Assembly (NCBI GenBank): GCA_937872465.1
Contig: CALMSR010000014.1
Span: forward strand, 124,001-188,000
Reading direction: 5' to 3'
Source of the DNA: an uncultured Paracoccaceae bacterium
GTDB lineage: Bacteria; Pseudomonadota; Alphaproteobacteria; Rhodobacterales; Rhodobacteraceae
Length of the DNA: 64,000 nucleotides
Part shown: positions 36,727-45,654 of the stretch, in pieces
Layout of the letters: each line of letters begins with the position of its first letter
Numbering within the stretch: the stretch's first letter is position 1
The notes under the pieces: generated by a model
The model's input: only the letters and a program-made list of their open reading frames with translations
Database searches by the model: none
What the model was told of the DNA's origin: nothing
Program-made: the position numbers and the translations under genes

Positions 36727-37665
36727 TCAGGTCGGGGCGGCGGCGGGGATCCGCTCGAGGATCTCGCCGAGCGCCGTCTTGCAGGCGGGAACCATGAAAT
36801 CCATGAAGAGGCGGCTCTTGGGGTCCTGGAGGCGCTTGTGCGGATAGAGGCAGGCGAGTTGGACGTCGAGCGGCGGCTCCGCTTCGGCCACCACGACGAG
36901 CGCACCGCTGCGAAGGTGCTCGGCGATCTCGAAGGCGGGCTTGAGCGCGATGCCGCGCCCTGCCAGTGCCCAGGCCGTCAGCACGTCGCCGTCATCGGAT
37001 TCGAAAGAGCCCTGCACCTCGTAGCGGCGCGGCCCGGTGGCGGTCTGCAGGGTCCAGACGAATTCGCGCGCGCCCGGAAAGCGCAGGAGCAGGCAATTGT
37101 GCCCGCCCGTGACCAGATCCTCGCCGCTCATGGGCATGCCGTGGCGCGCCACATAGTCCGGGGAGGCGCAGAGCACCCGGCGGCAATCGGCGATCGGCCG
37201 CAGGCGCAGGTTCGAATCCTCCAGATCCCCGAGCATGAAGATGACGTCGAGCCCCTCGGCGGTGACGTCGAGCTTGCGGTCGGATAGCCGCAGGCGCACG
37301 TCGATCTCGGGATAGAGATCGTTGAATTCCGGGATGAGCGGCGCGATCAGCCGCTTGCCGATCCCCAGCGGTGCCGCGACATGGATCGAGCCGCGGGGCT
37401 TGCGCGAGACCTCGGCGACCTCGGCCTCGGCCTCCTCGATGGCGGCGAGGATCCTGAGCGCCCCCTTGTAGAAGATCCGCCCCTGTTCGGTCGGCTGAAG
37501 GCTGCGGGTCGTGCGGTTGAAGAGGCGCACGCCCAGGTGCTTCTCCAGTTCGGCGACGCGCGCGCTGACCACCGCCGGCGAGACGCGCTGGTCGCGCCCC
37601 GCGGCTGACATGCTGCCGAGATCGCAGACCCGCACGAAGGTTCGCAACGTGTTCACGTAGGACAT
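36727..37665 (-). CDS. LysR-family transcriptional regulator
   Basis: A 312-residue protein. The winged helix is residues 1-62 (LRTFVRVCDLGSMSAAGRDQ, SPAVVSARVAELEKHLGVRL). The effector domain begins near residue 90 (GSIHVAAPLGIGKRLIAPLI). It is divergent from puuD, the usual arrangement for a regulator of the adjacent target, so it probably senses a purine breakdown intermediate. A candidate operator lies in the gap. Confidence 0.9.
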   Translation of the reverse strand: MSYVNTLRTFVRVCDLGSMSAAGRDQRVSPAVVSARVAELEKHLGVRLFNRTTRSLQPTEQGRIFYKGALRILAAIEEAEAEVAEVSRKPRGSIHVAAPLGIGKRLIAPLIPEFNDLYPEIDVRLRLSDRKLDVTAEGLDVIFMLGDLEDSNLRLRPIADCRRVLCASPDYVARHGMPMSGEDLVTGGHNCLLLRFPGAREFVWTLQTATGPRRYEVQGSFESDDGDVLTAWALAGRGIALKPAFEIAEHLRSGALVVVAEAEPPLDVQLACLYPHKRLQDPKSRLFMDFMVPACKTALGEILERIPAAAPT

Positions 37666-37687
37666 GGCGCGACGCTATCATTTTCAG

Positions 37688-37725
37688 GGGAATCCCGAAA
37701 GTGCTGGCGCATCGCGGGGATTCCC
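37688..37725. promoter_or_regulatory. Candidate LysR operator in the LysR-puuD gap
   Basis: GGGAATCCC at 37688-37696 and GGGATTCCC at 37717-37725 form a 9-base inverted repeat with centres 29 bases apart. A third half-like copy GGGGAATC follows near 37751. Tandem spaced inverted sites of this kind fit LysR tetramer binding between a divergent regulator and target. Confidence 0.5.
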
Positions 37726-37774
37726 ACGAAGGTCCGGATCTGAGAAGGTCGGGGAATCAACTGGGGAGGACAGG

Positions 37775-39013
37775 ATGTACGCATTCCCGATCATCTGGGA
37801 CTGGATCGCCTTTGCCGTGCGCTGGCTGCACGTGATCACCGGCATCGCCTGGATTGGATCGTCGTTTTATTTCGTCGCGCTCGATCTCGGGCTGCGAAAA
37901 GTGCCGAATCTGCCCGAAGGCGCCCATGGCGAGGAATGGCAGGTGCATGGCGGCGGCTTCTACCACATCCAGAAATATCTGGTGGCGCCGGAGCAGATGC
38001 CGGACCACCTGGTCTGGTTCAAGTGGGAGAGCTACGTGACCTGGCTCTCGGGCTTCACGATGCTCGCCATCGTCTATTACGCCGGGGCGGATCTCTTCCT
38101 GGTTGACCGGCATGTGCTGGACGTGCCCTCGTGGGTGGCGATCCTGATCTCCCTCGCCTCGCTGAGCGTGGGCTGGCTGCTCTACGACAATCTCTGCAAG
38201 TCGAAGCTGGCGGAGAATCCGACCACGCTGATGGTGCTGCTCTTCATCATCCTGGTGGCGATGGCCTGGGGCTATACGCAGGTCTTCACCGGGCGCGCGG
38301 CACTCCTGCATCTCGGCGCCTTCACCGCGACGATCATGTCGGCCAACGTCTTCTTCGTCATCATCCCGAACCAGAAGATCGTGGTTGCGGATCTGAAGGC
38401 CGGACGCACGCCGGATCCGAAATACGGCAAGATCGCCAAGCTGCGCTCGACGCACAACAACTACCTGACGCTGCCGGTTCTGTTCCTGATGCTGTCGAAT
38501 CACTATCCGCTGGCATTCGGGACGCAGTACAACTGGCTGATCGCGAGCCTCGTCTTCCTGATGGGCGTGACGATCCGGCATTACTTCAACACGATGCATG
38601 CGCGGAAGGGCGAACCCCGCTGGACCTGGCTCGCCACGGCGATCCTCTTCATCCTGATCGCCTGGCTCTCGACCGTTCCCGCCTCGCAGCCCGACGCGGC
38701 GGAGGAGGAGGACGCAGCGACGCTCTCGCCCGTCGAGATGCAGTTCGCCTCGGCCGAGGGCTTCAGCGACGTGGCCGACACGGTGATGGGGCGCTGCTCG
38801 ATGTGCCATGCCTCCGAGGTCTTCTGGCCGGGGCTGCATACCGCGCCCAAGGGGGTCGTGCTCGAGACCGAGGCGCAGATCGCCGCGCACGCCCGCGAGA
38901 TCTATCTCCAGGCCGGCCGGTCCCATGCCATGCCGCCGGGCAATGTCACCGACATCGAGCCGTCGGAACGGCAGATGATCGTCGACTGGTACGAGGCCGC
39001 CACCAGGGGCTAG
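37775..39013 (+). CDS. puuD: Urate hydroxylase PuuD (membrane, with cytochrome c domain)
   Basis: A 412-residue protein with about eight membrane segments in residues 10-310 (for example RWLHVITGIAWIGSSFYFVA and TTLMVLLFIILVAMAWGY). The C-terminal 90 residues are a cytochrome c domain with the haem motif CSMCH and a distal methionine in HAMPPGN. PuuD oxidises urate to 5-hydroxyisourate and passes electrons to the respiratory chain. ATG 37775 follows GGGGAGG. It starts the urate branch and is divergent from the LysR regulator. Confidence 0.93.
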   Translation: MYAFPIIWDWIAFAVRWLHVITGIAWIGSSFYFVALDLGLRKVPNLPEGAHGEEWQVHGGGFYHIQKYLVAPEQMPDHLVWFKWESYVTWLSGFTMLAIVYYAGADLFLVDRHVLDVPSWVAILISLASLSVGWLLYDNLCKSKLAENPTTLMVLLFIILVAMAWGYTQVFTGRAALLHLGAFTATIMSANVFFVIIPNQKIVVADLKAGRTPDPKYGKIAKLRSTHNNYLTLPVLFLMLSNHYPLAFGTQYNWLIASLVFLMGVTIRHYFNTMHARKGEPRWTWLATAILFILIAWLSTVPASQPDAAEEEDAATLSPVEMQFASAEGFSDVADTVMGRCSMCHASEVFWPGLHTAPKGVVLETEAQIAAHAREIYLQAGRSHAMPPGNVTDIEPSERQMIVDWYEAATRG

Positions 39014-39143
39014 GCGAGCGGCTGCCTGCCGCGGCTTAAGGATCGCCGGGAATAGTCCTTTCGAGGCCGGCGCGCTTTGCCTATCATCGTTCCACGCATG
39101 GCGCCCGCCTCCAGGCGGGCGTCTCCGTTATGAGGATCGAGGC

Positions 39144-39980
39144 TTGGGCAAGGACGGAGCGCGCGATTCACCCTCCGCTGGCACGGCGGAGAACTGGGGA
39201 CGGCCGGACCGCATCCGGGCCGGCGCAGTCTCCGGTCCGTGGCGGAGTGGGCCGCGTGCCGATCACGGCGAGGGCGGCGCCGCTCCGCCGCCGCGCGGCG
39301 GGACGGGACATGGTGTCGCGGCGGCCCTGGCCAAGGCGCGGGCCAAGCCCACCGGCGCGACCGGCCGCATGGACGGCGGGCCGCAGCCGCGCGCGGCCGC
39401 TCCGCAGGCGCGGCAGGTCGAGCCGGATCTTGTCGAGCCCGACTATCGCGACCCCGAATACCGCGAGATCGGCGAGACCATGGACCGCCAGCGCCGGTCG
39501 GTTCGCCTGGCGATCGCCGCGGGCGTGCTGACCGCCCTGGCCATCGTGGGCGCGGCCTTTCTGCTGCGGCTCGGCGCCTGGCCGGAACGGGCGTCTCCCG
39601 AGGCCCCCGCCGAGACCGTGGCGGCCACCGCCCCGCCGGTCGCGTCCGCCCCGAGCCCGACGCCCTCCGCCGCCGCGGAGGAGCCCGGCGCGATCCGGCT
39701 GCGGGTCGGGCCCAATCTCGCGCCCGAGCGGCGCGAGCAGATCGCTGCGGCGCTCGAGGCCGAGGGATACGGTCCGGTCGTCATGGAGGTGCTGCCGTTC
39801 CAGATCGCCGCCTCGAGGGTCGGGTACTACCGTGCGGAGGACGAGGCCCCGGCGGCCGCGCTGGCGCGGTTCCTCTCGGGCATGCTGGGCGACGGCGGGA
39901 TCGAGGTCTCGACCCGCGACTACGGCAAGCTGCTCAACGACACCGAGCCCGGCCGGCTGGACGTCTGGATCGAGGGCTAG
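39144..39980 (+). CDS. Single-pass membrane protein with LytR-C-like periplasmic domain
   Basis: Up to 278 residues from a TTG at 39144; an ATG at 39369 is an alternative, since the first 75 residues are low-complexity Gly/Ala/Arg. One membrane helix lies near residues 120-142 (LAIAAGVLTALAIVGAAFLL). A Pro/Ala linker leads to a C-terminal alpha/beta domain (residues 180-278, RVGPNLAPERREQIAAALEA, SRVGYYRAEDEAP) like the LytR C-terminal or SPOR class. Its stop abuts the next ATG. Cell-envelope role is inferred. Confidence 0.65.
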   Translation: MGKDGARDSPSAGTAENWGRPDRIRAGAVSGPWRSGPRADHGEGGAAPPPRGGTGHGVAAALAKARAKPTGATGRMDGGPQPRAAAPQARQVEPDLVEPDYRDPEYREIGETMDRQRRSVRLAIAAGVLTALAIVGAAFLLRLGAWPERASPEAPAETVAATAPPVASAPSPTPSAAAEEPGAIRLRVGPNLAPERREQIAAALEAEGYGPVVMEVLPFQIAASRVGYYRAEDEAPAAALARFLSGMLGDGGIEVSTRDYGKLLNDTEPGRLDVWIEG

Positions 39981-40862
39981 ATGGCGCGGCCGGGCGCTCC
40001 CCGCAAGCTCCGGTTTCGCGGCGCCGCGGGCCTCGCGGCGCTCATCCTGGCGGCGGGGCCGGCGCCGGCCCAGGATTTCACCGCCATCGGCGCCGAGGCC
40101 ATCGCCATCGTCCAGGCCGAACTCGCCGAGCTCGAACGGCAACGCAGCGCCCTTCAGGCGGAGATCGCGGCACTCGAAGGCCGGCGGGCGGAAACGACCG
40201 CGGATCTGACGGCGCGGCAGGAGGTTCGCAGCGGGGAACTGGCCGGGCTCGAGGCCGAGGCGCAGGCGCGGCTCGAGGCGCTCGGCGAGGCGGCGCAGCG
40301 GCAGCTGGCCCAAACCGAGGCGGCCACGCAGCAACTGGACGCCATCGAAGCCACGATCGCGGCGCGGCGGAAGGAAGCCGATCGCGCCGAATTGGAGATC
40401 GCCGCGCTGGAGCGCGACCGCGCCGAAACCATTGCGGCGCTTGCGGAGGCGGAGGCCGCCACAGCGCGGGCCGGCGAGCTCGAAACCCGGATCGAGGGGC
40501 TGGAATCGGAAGCCGCGGCGCTGGAATCGCGCAAGAACGGCCTCGAAGCCGAGCTGGTGGCGGCCGAGGGCCGCCTGGCCCGGCTGCAATCGGCGATAGC
40601 CGAGGCCGAGGCCGAAGCGCCGCCGCAACCCGGTCAGGCGGCGGAACCGGCAGCCGACGCTGGCGGGCGCCGCTCGGCACTCAGCATCGCGACCGCGCTC
40701 GCCACGGCACCGGGGCTCGGGGGCGCGAGCGACGCGGAGCTGGGCCTGCTGGCCGGGGAGCTGCGGGACGGCGCCTGCGTGACCGACGCGCTCGGGGCGG
40801 CTTTCGGCGGGATCAACCGCTTCACCGCGGCGGCGCTGGTGCGGGGGCTGGGCGATTGCTGA
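39981..40862 (+). CDS. Exported coiled-coil protein of unknown function
   Basis: A 293-residue protein with a signal peptide (LAALILAAGPAPAQ near residues 18-31). Residues 45-205 are a long, regular Glu/Ala/Arg/Leu coiled coil (for example ALEAEAQARLEALGEAAQ-type heptads). A small C-terminal domain contains two cysteines (GACVTDALGAAFGG and the last residue). No base gap separates it from the preceding gene, and the next gene overlaps it by seven bases. It resembles generic envelope or EnvC-type coiled coils, but no peptidase domain is present. Confidence 0.7.
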   Translation: MARPGAPRKLRFRGAAGLAALILAAGPAPAQDFTAIGAEAIAIVQAELAELERQRSALQAEIAALEGRRAETTADLTARQEVRSGELAGLEAEAQARLEALGEAAQRQLAQTEAATQQLDAIEATIAARRKEADRAELEIAALERDRAETIAALAEAEAATARAGELETRIEGLESEAAALESRKNGLEAELVAAEGRLARLQSAIAEAEAEAPPQPGQAAEPAADAGGRRSALSIATALATAPGLGGASDAELGLLAGELRDGACVTDALGAAFGGINRFTAAALVRGLGDC

Positions 40863-41944
40863 GGCCGGCGCTGCGCGCGACGCCCGGGCGCCGCCGCCTT
40901 CGCCTGCCCGGGCTCGGGCTGCTGGCCGTGCTGCTGCCGGCGGCGCTGGCGGCGCAGGAGGTCGAGGTCAATATCGTCGCCGCCGGCCCAGCCGAGACCG
41001 ATACGGCGATCGGCCGAGACATCGTGGCGGCCGCCGGGACCTGCGGCCTGACGCTCGAAGTCCAGCCCACGGCTGGCGCGCTGGAGAACGCCGCCGCGAT
41101 CCGCGACCGGCGGCGCACGCAGCTCGGCTTCATGCAGGACGACGTTCTGGAATACCTGCAGACCTTCGGCCCGGAGGATCCGGCGCTGCGGCGGATCGCC
41201 GACGGATTGCGGGTGGTCTTTCCGCTCTATGTCTCGGAGATTCATCTGCTCGCGCGGCGCGACATCGCCGGGCTCGCGGATCTGTCGGGGCAGCGGGTCT
41301 CGGTCGGGCTCGCCGAAAGCGGGACCTTCATCACCGCCGGGCTGGTGCTCGATCTCGCCGAGGTCCGGCCCGCGGCGCGGATCGACGATCTCGGCCCCGA
41401 GGCGGCGCTGGAGGCGCTGCTCGCGGGCGAGATTGACGCGATGTTCGCCGTCACCGCCGCCCCGGCCGAGCTCTTCCGCGACCCGCGGCTAGGCGATGGC
41501 CGCTACCACCTGCTGGCGCTGCACGAGCCGGCGCTGGCGGCGGTCTATGCGCCGGCGACGATCGCGGCGGGGAGCTATCCGATGGTCGATGCGGACGTCC
41601 ATGTGCTCGCGGTCCGCACCCTGCTGATGGCCTATGGCTTCAGGCCGCCGGTCAATTCCTACCACCGGGCGAGCTGCACGGCGATCGCGGATGTCGCGCA
41701 CGTGATCCTGTCGCAGATGGACGTCCTGACGGCCCGGGGGCACGCAAAATGGCGCGCCGTCGATCTGACGGCGATCCCCGAGGGCTGGCCGATCTCCGAT
41801 TGCGCCATGGACGGGCTCGACCCCGGCCATGTCCTGGCCTGCCCCACGCCGGATGCGCCCGCCGCCGCGGGTGCCGTACCACCGGTGCCGGACGGGCCGA
41901 ACGCGCCCTTCCTGCGCCGGGTCTGCGCGGTGACCGGGTGCTGA
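40856..41944 (+). CDS. TAXI-family solute-binding protein
   Basis: About 362 residues from TTG 40856, overlapping the coiled-coil gene. A signal peptide (LGLLAVLLPAALAAQEV) is followed by a type II periplasmic binding fold of the TAXI TRAP class: LEVQPTAGALENAAAIRD, LGFMQDDVLEYL, QRVSVGLAESGTFITAGLVL and the late MDVLTARGHAKWRAVDL. TAXI proteins deliver acidic solutes to fused TRAP permeases, but no TRAP 4TM/12TM gene is next to it. It may act as a sensor or use a distant permease. Confidence 0.75.
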   Translation: MLRPALRATPGRRRLRLPGLGLLAVLLPAALAAQEVEVNIVAAGPAETDTAIGRDIVAAAGTCGLTLEVQPTAGALENAAAIRDRRRTQLGFMQDDVLEYLQTFGPEDPALRRIADGLRVVFPLYVSEIHLLARRDIAGLADLSGQRVSVGLAESGTFITAGLVLDLAEVRPAARIDDLGPEAALEALLAGEIDAMFAVTAAPAELFRDPRLGDGRYHLLALHEPALAAVYAPATIAAGSYPMVDADVHVLAVRTLLMAYGFRPPVNSYHRASCTAIADVAHVILSQMDVLTARGHAKWRAVDLTAIPEGWPISDCAMDGLDPGHVLACPTPDAPAAAGAVPPVPDGPNAPFLRRVCAVTGC

Positions 41945-42114
41945 CACGCGCACCGTTTCAATGGCCTGCGACGCAGCCACACGTTCCGCCCGGGTCGGGG
42001 GTTCCCCGGCCCGGTCGACCCGAACCGGCGATTGCGAGGCGACCCGCCTCGCGCCGATCCGAAGCGATCGTCCAGACCTCATCTGGAATTCAGTGCAATA
42101 ACAATTACTTGCAT

Positions 42115-42135
42115 GGCGTCCCACTGCGGGACGCC
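42115..42135. terminator. GGCGTCCC/GGGACGCC hairpin
   Basis: A perfect 8-base-pair stem with loop ACTGC between the convergent TAXI and EVE genes. An AT-rich stretch (CAATAACAATTACTTG) lies directly before it, and CGGGACGCC.CC follows as at 32905. No T-run follows on the plus strand; on the minus strand the AT-rich stretch follows the stem. Confidence 0.55.
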
Positions 42136-42175
42136 CCCGGGGCCGCCGCGCCAAATCCATCGGACGGAGGTCGTT

Positions 42176-42595
42176 TCAGCCCTTGTAGCCGCCCATCTCG
42201 CAGACGACGCGCCATTCCGCCTCGCTGACCGGCTGGACCGAGAGGCGGGTGTTGTTGACGAGCACCATGCCGGCGAGCCGCGGCTCGGCCTTGCAGGCCT
42301 CGAGCGTCACCGGCTTGGGGAAGGGCGCCACCGCGCGGATGTCGACGCATTCCCAGCGTGCATCCTCGGTGGTGCTGTCGGGGTGGGCCACGGCGATCAC
42401 CTCGACCACGCCGACCACGGCCTTCTCCGCCTGGGAATGATAGAAGAAGCCGAGATCGCCGGGCTTCATCAGCCGCATGTTGTTGCGCGCCTGATAGTTG
42501 CGCACCCCGTCCCATTCCTGGCCCGCCTCGCCGCGCGCCACCTGGTCGTCCCAGCTCCAGGCTTCCGCTTCCGACTTGAAGAGCCAGTATGCCAT
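42176..42595 (-). CDS. EVE-domain protein
   Basis: A 139-residue protein, MAYWLFKSEAEAWSWDDQ, then VRNYQARNNMRLMKPGDLGFFYHS, the classical EVE (PUA-like) fold. EVE proteins bind modified bases, including in RNA or modified DNA; the natural ligand of the housekeeping type is not established. It is near gpsA on the same strand, 117 bases downstream. Confidence 0.93.
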   Translation of the reverse strand: MAYWLFKSEAEAWSWDDQVARGEAGQEWDGVRNYQARNNMRLMKPGDLGFFYHSQAEKAVVGVVEVIAVAHPDSTTEDARWECVDIRAVAPFPKPVTLEACKAEPRLAGMVLVNNTRLSVQPVSEAEWRVVCEMGGYKG

Positions 42596-42712
42596 CTCCG
42601 CCCCTTTCCCGTCCGGGTTCCGCCGATGCCGGGGCTCTATCGCGGACCGGCCGACGACGCCAGCCCGCGGCGCTGCGCCAATATGAGGAGTCGATCAGCC
42701 GGCGGCGGGGCG

Positions 42713-43672
42713 TCACTCCTCGCGCAGCGGCCGGGAGAGCAGCGCCTCCATCGCGCCGGCGATGGTGAGCCCGCCCTCGAGCACGCCGGCCACCGCGGCG
42801 GCGATCGGCAGCTCGACGCCGCGGCCCTCCGCAAGTCGGCAGGCGGCGCGGGCGGTGGCCACGCCCTCGACGGTGCCGCCGGGTCGGGCCGCGCCGGCGC
42901 CGAGCGCGCGACCGAGGGTGAAGTTGCGCGACTGAGAGGAGTTGCAGGTGAGCGAGAGGTCGCCGAGCCCCGAAAGCCCGGCCAGCGTCTCGGGGCGCCC
43001 GCCGAGCGCGACCGCGAGTCGGCTCATCTCGGCGAAGCCGCGGGTCATCAGCGCGGCGCGGGCGGAATGGCCGAGACCTGCGCCCTCGGCCATGCCGCAG
43101 GCGATGGCGACGACGTTCTTGAGCGCCCCGCCGAGCTCGGCGCCGGTTACGTCGTCGGTGAGATAGAGCCGCAGCCGCGGAGCGGCCAGCGCGGCCTGCA
43201 GCGCGCGGCCGCGCGTGGAATCGCCGCAGGCCAGGGTGAGCGCCGTGGGCAGGCCGCGGGCGATCTCGCCGGCGAAGCCGGGCCCGGTGAGCGCGGCCAG
43301 CGCATGGCCCGGGCTCGCGGCGGCGGCGATCTCGGTCTGGAGCCTTAAGGTGGCCGCGTCGATGCCCTTGGCGCAGAGCACCAGCGGCACGTCGGGCAGA
43401 TCGCCGCCATGGGCGGCGAGAAAGGCGCCGGTCGCCTGCGCCGGCACCACCAGCAGCAGGATCTCCGCGCCGGCGAGGTGGGCGAGATCGGCGGTGACGC
43501 CGAGCGACTCCGGCAGGGGCACGCCGGGAAGCCGCGCGCGGTTCTCCCGGCAGGCCGCGATCTCGTCCATGGCGGCGGCGTCGCGGCCCCAGAGCAGGGT
43601 GTCGCGGCCGGCCGCTGCCTGAACCGCGGCCAGCGCGGTGCCGAAGGCGCCGGCTCCGAGCACGCCGATCAC
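42713..43672 (-). CDS. gpsA: NAD(P)-dependent glycerol-3-phosphate dehydrogenase
   Basis: A 319-residue protein from GTG 43672. Rossmann motif [13 protein letters not shown], catalytic Lys in [12 protein letters not shown], substrate region [13 protein letters not shown]. It reduces dihydroxyacetone phosphate to glycerol 3-phosphate for phospholipid synthesis, the reverse direction of GlpD. The GTG overlaps the tsaD stop by four bases. Confidence 0.95.
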   Translation of the reverse strand: MIGVLGAGAFGTALAAVQAAAGRDTLLWGRDAAAMDEIAACRENRARLPGVPLPESLGVTADLAHLAGAEILLLVVPAQATGAFLAAHGGDLPDVPLVLCAKGIDAATLRLQTEIAAAASPGHALAALTGPGFAGEIARGLPTALTLACGDSTRGRALQAALAAPRLRLYLTDDVTGAELGGALKNVVAIACGMAEGAGLGHSARAALMTRGFAEMSRLAVALGGRPETLAGLSGLGDLSLTCNSSQSRNFTLGRALGAGAARPGGTVEGVATARAACRLAEGRGVELPIAAAVAGVLEGGLTIAGAMEALLSRPLREE

Positions 43673-44784
43673 GCCTTGGCTCCCTTGCGGCCCGAGCCGA
43701 GCATGGGCGCGGCCGCGGCATCGAGCGGCCAGCGCGGCCGCGCCGGGAGATCGAGCGCGTCCGGCCCGCGCAGCGCCATGCGTTCGGCCGCCGCCCAGGC
43801 GGTGATGGCGCCGTTGTCGGTGCAGAGCGCGCCCGGCGGCGCGAGCCAGGCGAAGGCTTCGGCCGCCGCCACGGCCTCCAGCGCGGCTCGGATCGCGCGA
43901 TTGGCGGCGACCCCGCCGGCGACGGCCAGCGTCGTCGTCCCGTGGCGCGCGGCGAAGGCGCGCAGCGCCCGGCGGGTCTTCTCCTCCAGCGTGGCGGTGA
44001 CCGCCGCCTGGAAGCCGGCGCAGAGATCGGCCCGATCGGCGCGGGTGATGCCGCCCTGCGCCGCCACCAGCCGGTCGCAGGCCCGCCGCACCGCGGTCTT
44101 GAGCCCGGCGAAGGAGAGGTCGCAGCCCTCGCGGTCGAGCAGCGGCCGGGGGAAGTCGAAGCGGTCCGGGTCGCCGCCGAGCGCCTCGGCCTCCAGCGCC
44201 GGGCCGCCGGGCGCGGCGAGGCCGAGATGGCGGGCGATCTTGTCGAAGGCCTCGCCGGGGGCGTCGTCGATGGTGCCGCCCATGCGGTGGAACGCCTCCG
44301 GCCCGGTGACGGCGAGGAACTGGCAATGGCCGCCGGAGGCGAGCAGCATCAGATAGGGAAAGTCGAGATCGGCCACCAGCCGCGGCGTGAGCGCATGGCC
44401 GGCGAGATGGTTGACGCCGTAGAGCGGCAGGCCGCGGCCGGCGGCGAGGCCCTTGGCGAACATCACCCCGGCAAGCAGGCCTCCGATCAGGCCCGGACCG
44501 GCGGTGACCGCCACCGCGTCGATCGCCTCGAGCCCGAGCCCGGCGCGGCCCAGCGCCGCTTCCGTCACCAGGTCGAGGCGCTCGGCATGGGCCCGGGCGG
44601 CAATTTCGGGCACCACGCCGCCGAAAGCGCCGTGGAGCGCGTCCTGGCCCAGGACCTCGGCGCCGAGGATCGTGCCGCGGGGCAGGCCGGGGCGCGCGCG
44701 AATCACCGCCGCCGCCGTATCGTCGCAGCTGCTTTCGAGACCGAGGATGATCCGCTCGCCGGTCAGGGTGGCGCTCCGCTGCAA
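43669..44784 (-). CDS. tsaD: tRNA N6-threonylcarbamoyladenosine synthase subunit TsaD
   Basis: About 371 residues. The ASKHA fold begins [15 protein letters not shown]; the metal-binding histidines are in VNHLAGHAL and the phosphate loop in [11 protein letters not shown]. TsaD adds threonylcarbamoyl to A37 of ANN-reading tRNAs together with TsaB, TsaE and TsaC; tsaB lies 16 kb away in this window. No ATG or GTG is available near the start; TTG 44784 is the best candidate. It is coupled to gpsA. Confidence 0.94.
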   Translation of the reverse strand: MQRSATLTGERIILGLESSCDDTAAAVIRARPGLPRGTILGAEVLGQDALHGAFGGVVPEIAARAHAERLDLVTEAALGRAGLGLEAIDAVAVTAGPGLIGGLLAGVMFAKGLAAGRGLPLYGVNHLAGHALTPRLVADLDFPYLMLLASGGHCQFLAVTGPEAFHRMGGTIDDAPGEAFDKIARHLGLAAPGGPALEAEALGGDPDRFDFPRPLLDREGCDLSFAGLKTAVRRACDRLVAAQGGITRADRADLCAGFQAAVTATLEEKTRRALRAFAARHGTTTLAVAGGVAANRAIRAALEAVAAAEAFAWLAPPGALCTDNGAITAWAAAERMALRGPDALDLPARPRWPLDAAAAPMLGSGRKGAKA

Positions 44785-44859
44785 TTGCGTCCCGGGCGGG
44801 GCGCAGCTAACACCGATCTCCGGCCGCGCGCAACGCCCCGAGGCCCGGGAGGGAACGAC

Positions 44860-45573
44860 ATGCCCCAGCGCCGGACCCTGCTCCTGACCCGCCCGGAGGC
44901 GCAGTCGGCGGAATTCGCCGCGGCGCTCGAAGTGGCGCTGCCGGGCCGGTTCCGCGTGGTGGCGGCGCCGATGATCGAGATCGTCGCGCTGCCCGGCACT
45001 CCGGATCTGGTGGGAGTGGGCGGCCTGCTCTTCACCTCCGCCAACGGCGTGGCGCAATTCGCCGACCGCATCGCCCGGCGCGACCTGCCGGCCTATTGCG
45101 TCGGCGCGATGACCGCGGCGGCGGCGCGGGCGGCAGGGTTCGAGGCCGCCTCCGCCGGGGGCGACGTGGCGGCGCTGGCGGCGCTGGTGGCGGCGCGCCG
45201 TCGTCCCGGGGGCGGGGCGCTCCTGCATGTGCGCGGGCGCCATGCGGCGGGCGATCTGGCCGGGCGGCTGGCGGCGGCGGGCTTCGAGGTGCGGGCGGCG
45301 GAGATCTACGACCAGCGCCAAAGGGTTCCGGGGGACGAGGCGCTGGCGCTGCTCCAAGGCGCGGGGGCCGAGGCGGTGGCTGTCTTCTCGCCGCGCTCGG
45401 CGCGGATCCTCGCGCAGGCGGCGCGCGACGGCGGCTGGCACCTCGCGGGCACGACCTCGGTGGCGCTCAGCGCGGCGGCGGATGCGGGCCTCGGGGAGGC
45501 GGGCTTTGCGCGGCGAATGGTGGCCGCGACGCCGACGCGGGAGGGCATGATCGCGGCGCTGGCGGAAATCTGA
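44860..45573 (+). CDS. hemD: Uroporphyrinogen-III synthase
   Basis: A 237-residue protein from ATG 44860 ([20 protein letters not shown]). The two-lobed HemD fold is indicated by [16 protein letters not shown] and [13 protein letters not shown]. It closes and inverts the D ring of hydroxymethylbilane in tetrapyrrole synthesis. It is divergent from tsaD and starts the block leading to hemY. HemD sequences vary strongly; gene context raises confidence. Confidence 0.9.
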   Translation: MPQRRTLLLTRPEAQSAEFAAALEVALPGRFRVVAAPMIEIVALPGTPDLVGVGGLLFTSANGVAQFADRIARRDLPAYCVGAMTAAAARAAGFEAASAGGDVAALAALVAARRRPGGGALLHVRGRHAAGDLAGRLAAAGFEVRAAEIYDQRQRVPGDEALALLQGAGAEAVAVFSPRSARILAQAARDGGWHLAGTTSVALSAAADAGLGEAGFARRMVAATPTREGMIAALAEI

Positions 45574-45654
45574 GGACCGGCCTTTGGCTTGTTCCGCAAA
45601 AATCCTTCGCCTAGTATCTCGCGAGGCGCTGCGCGCGAGCGGGGAAAACGACTG

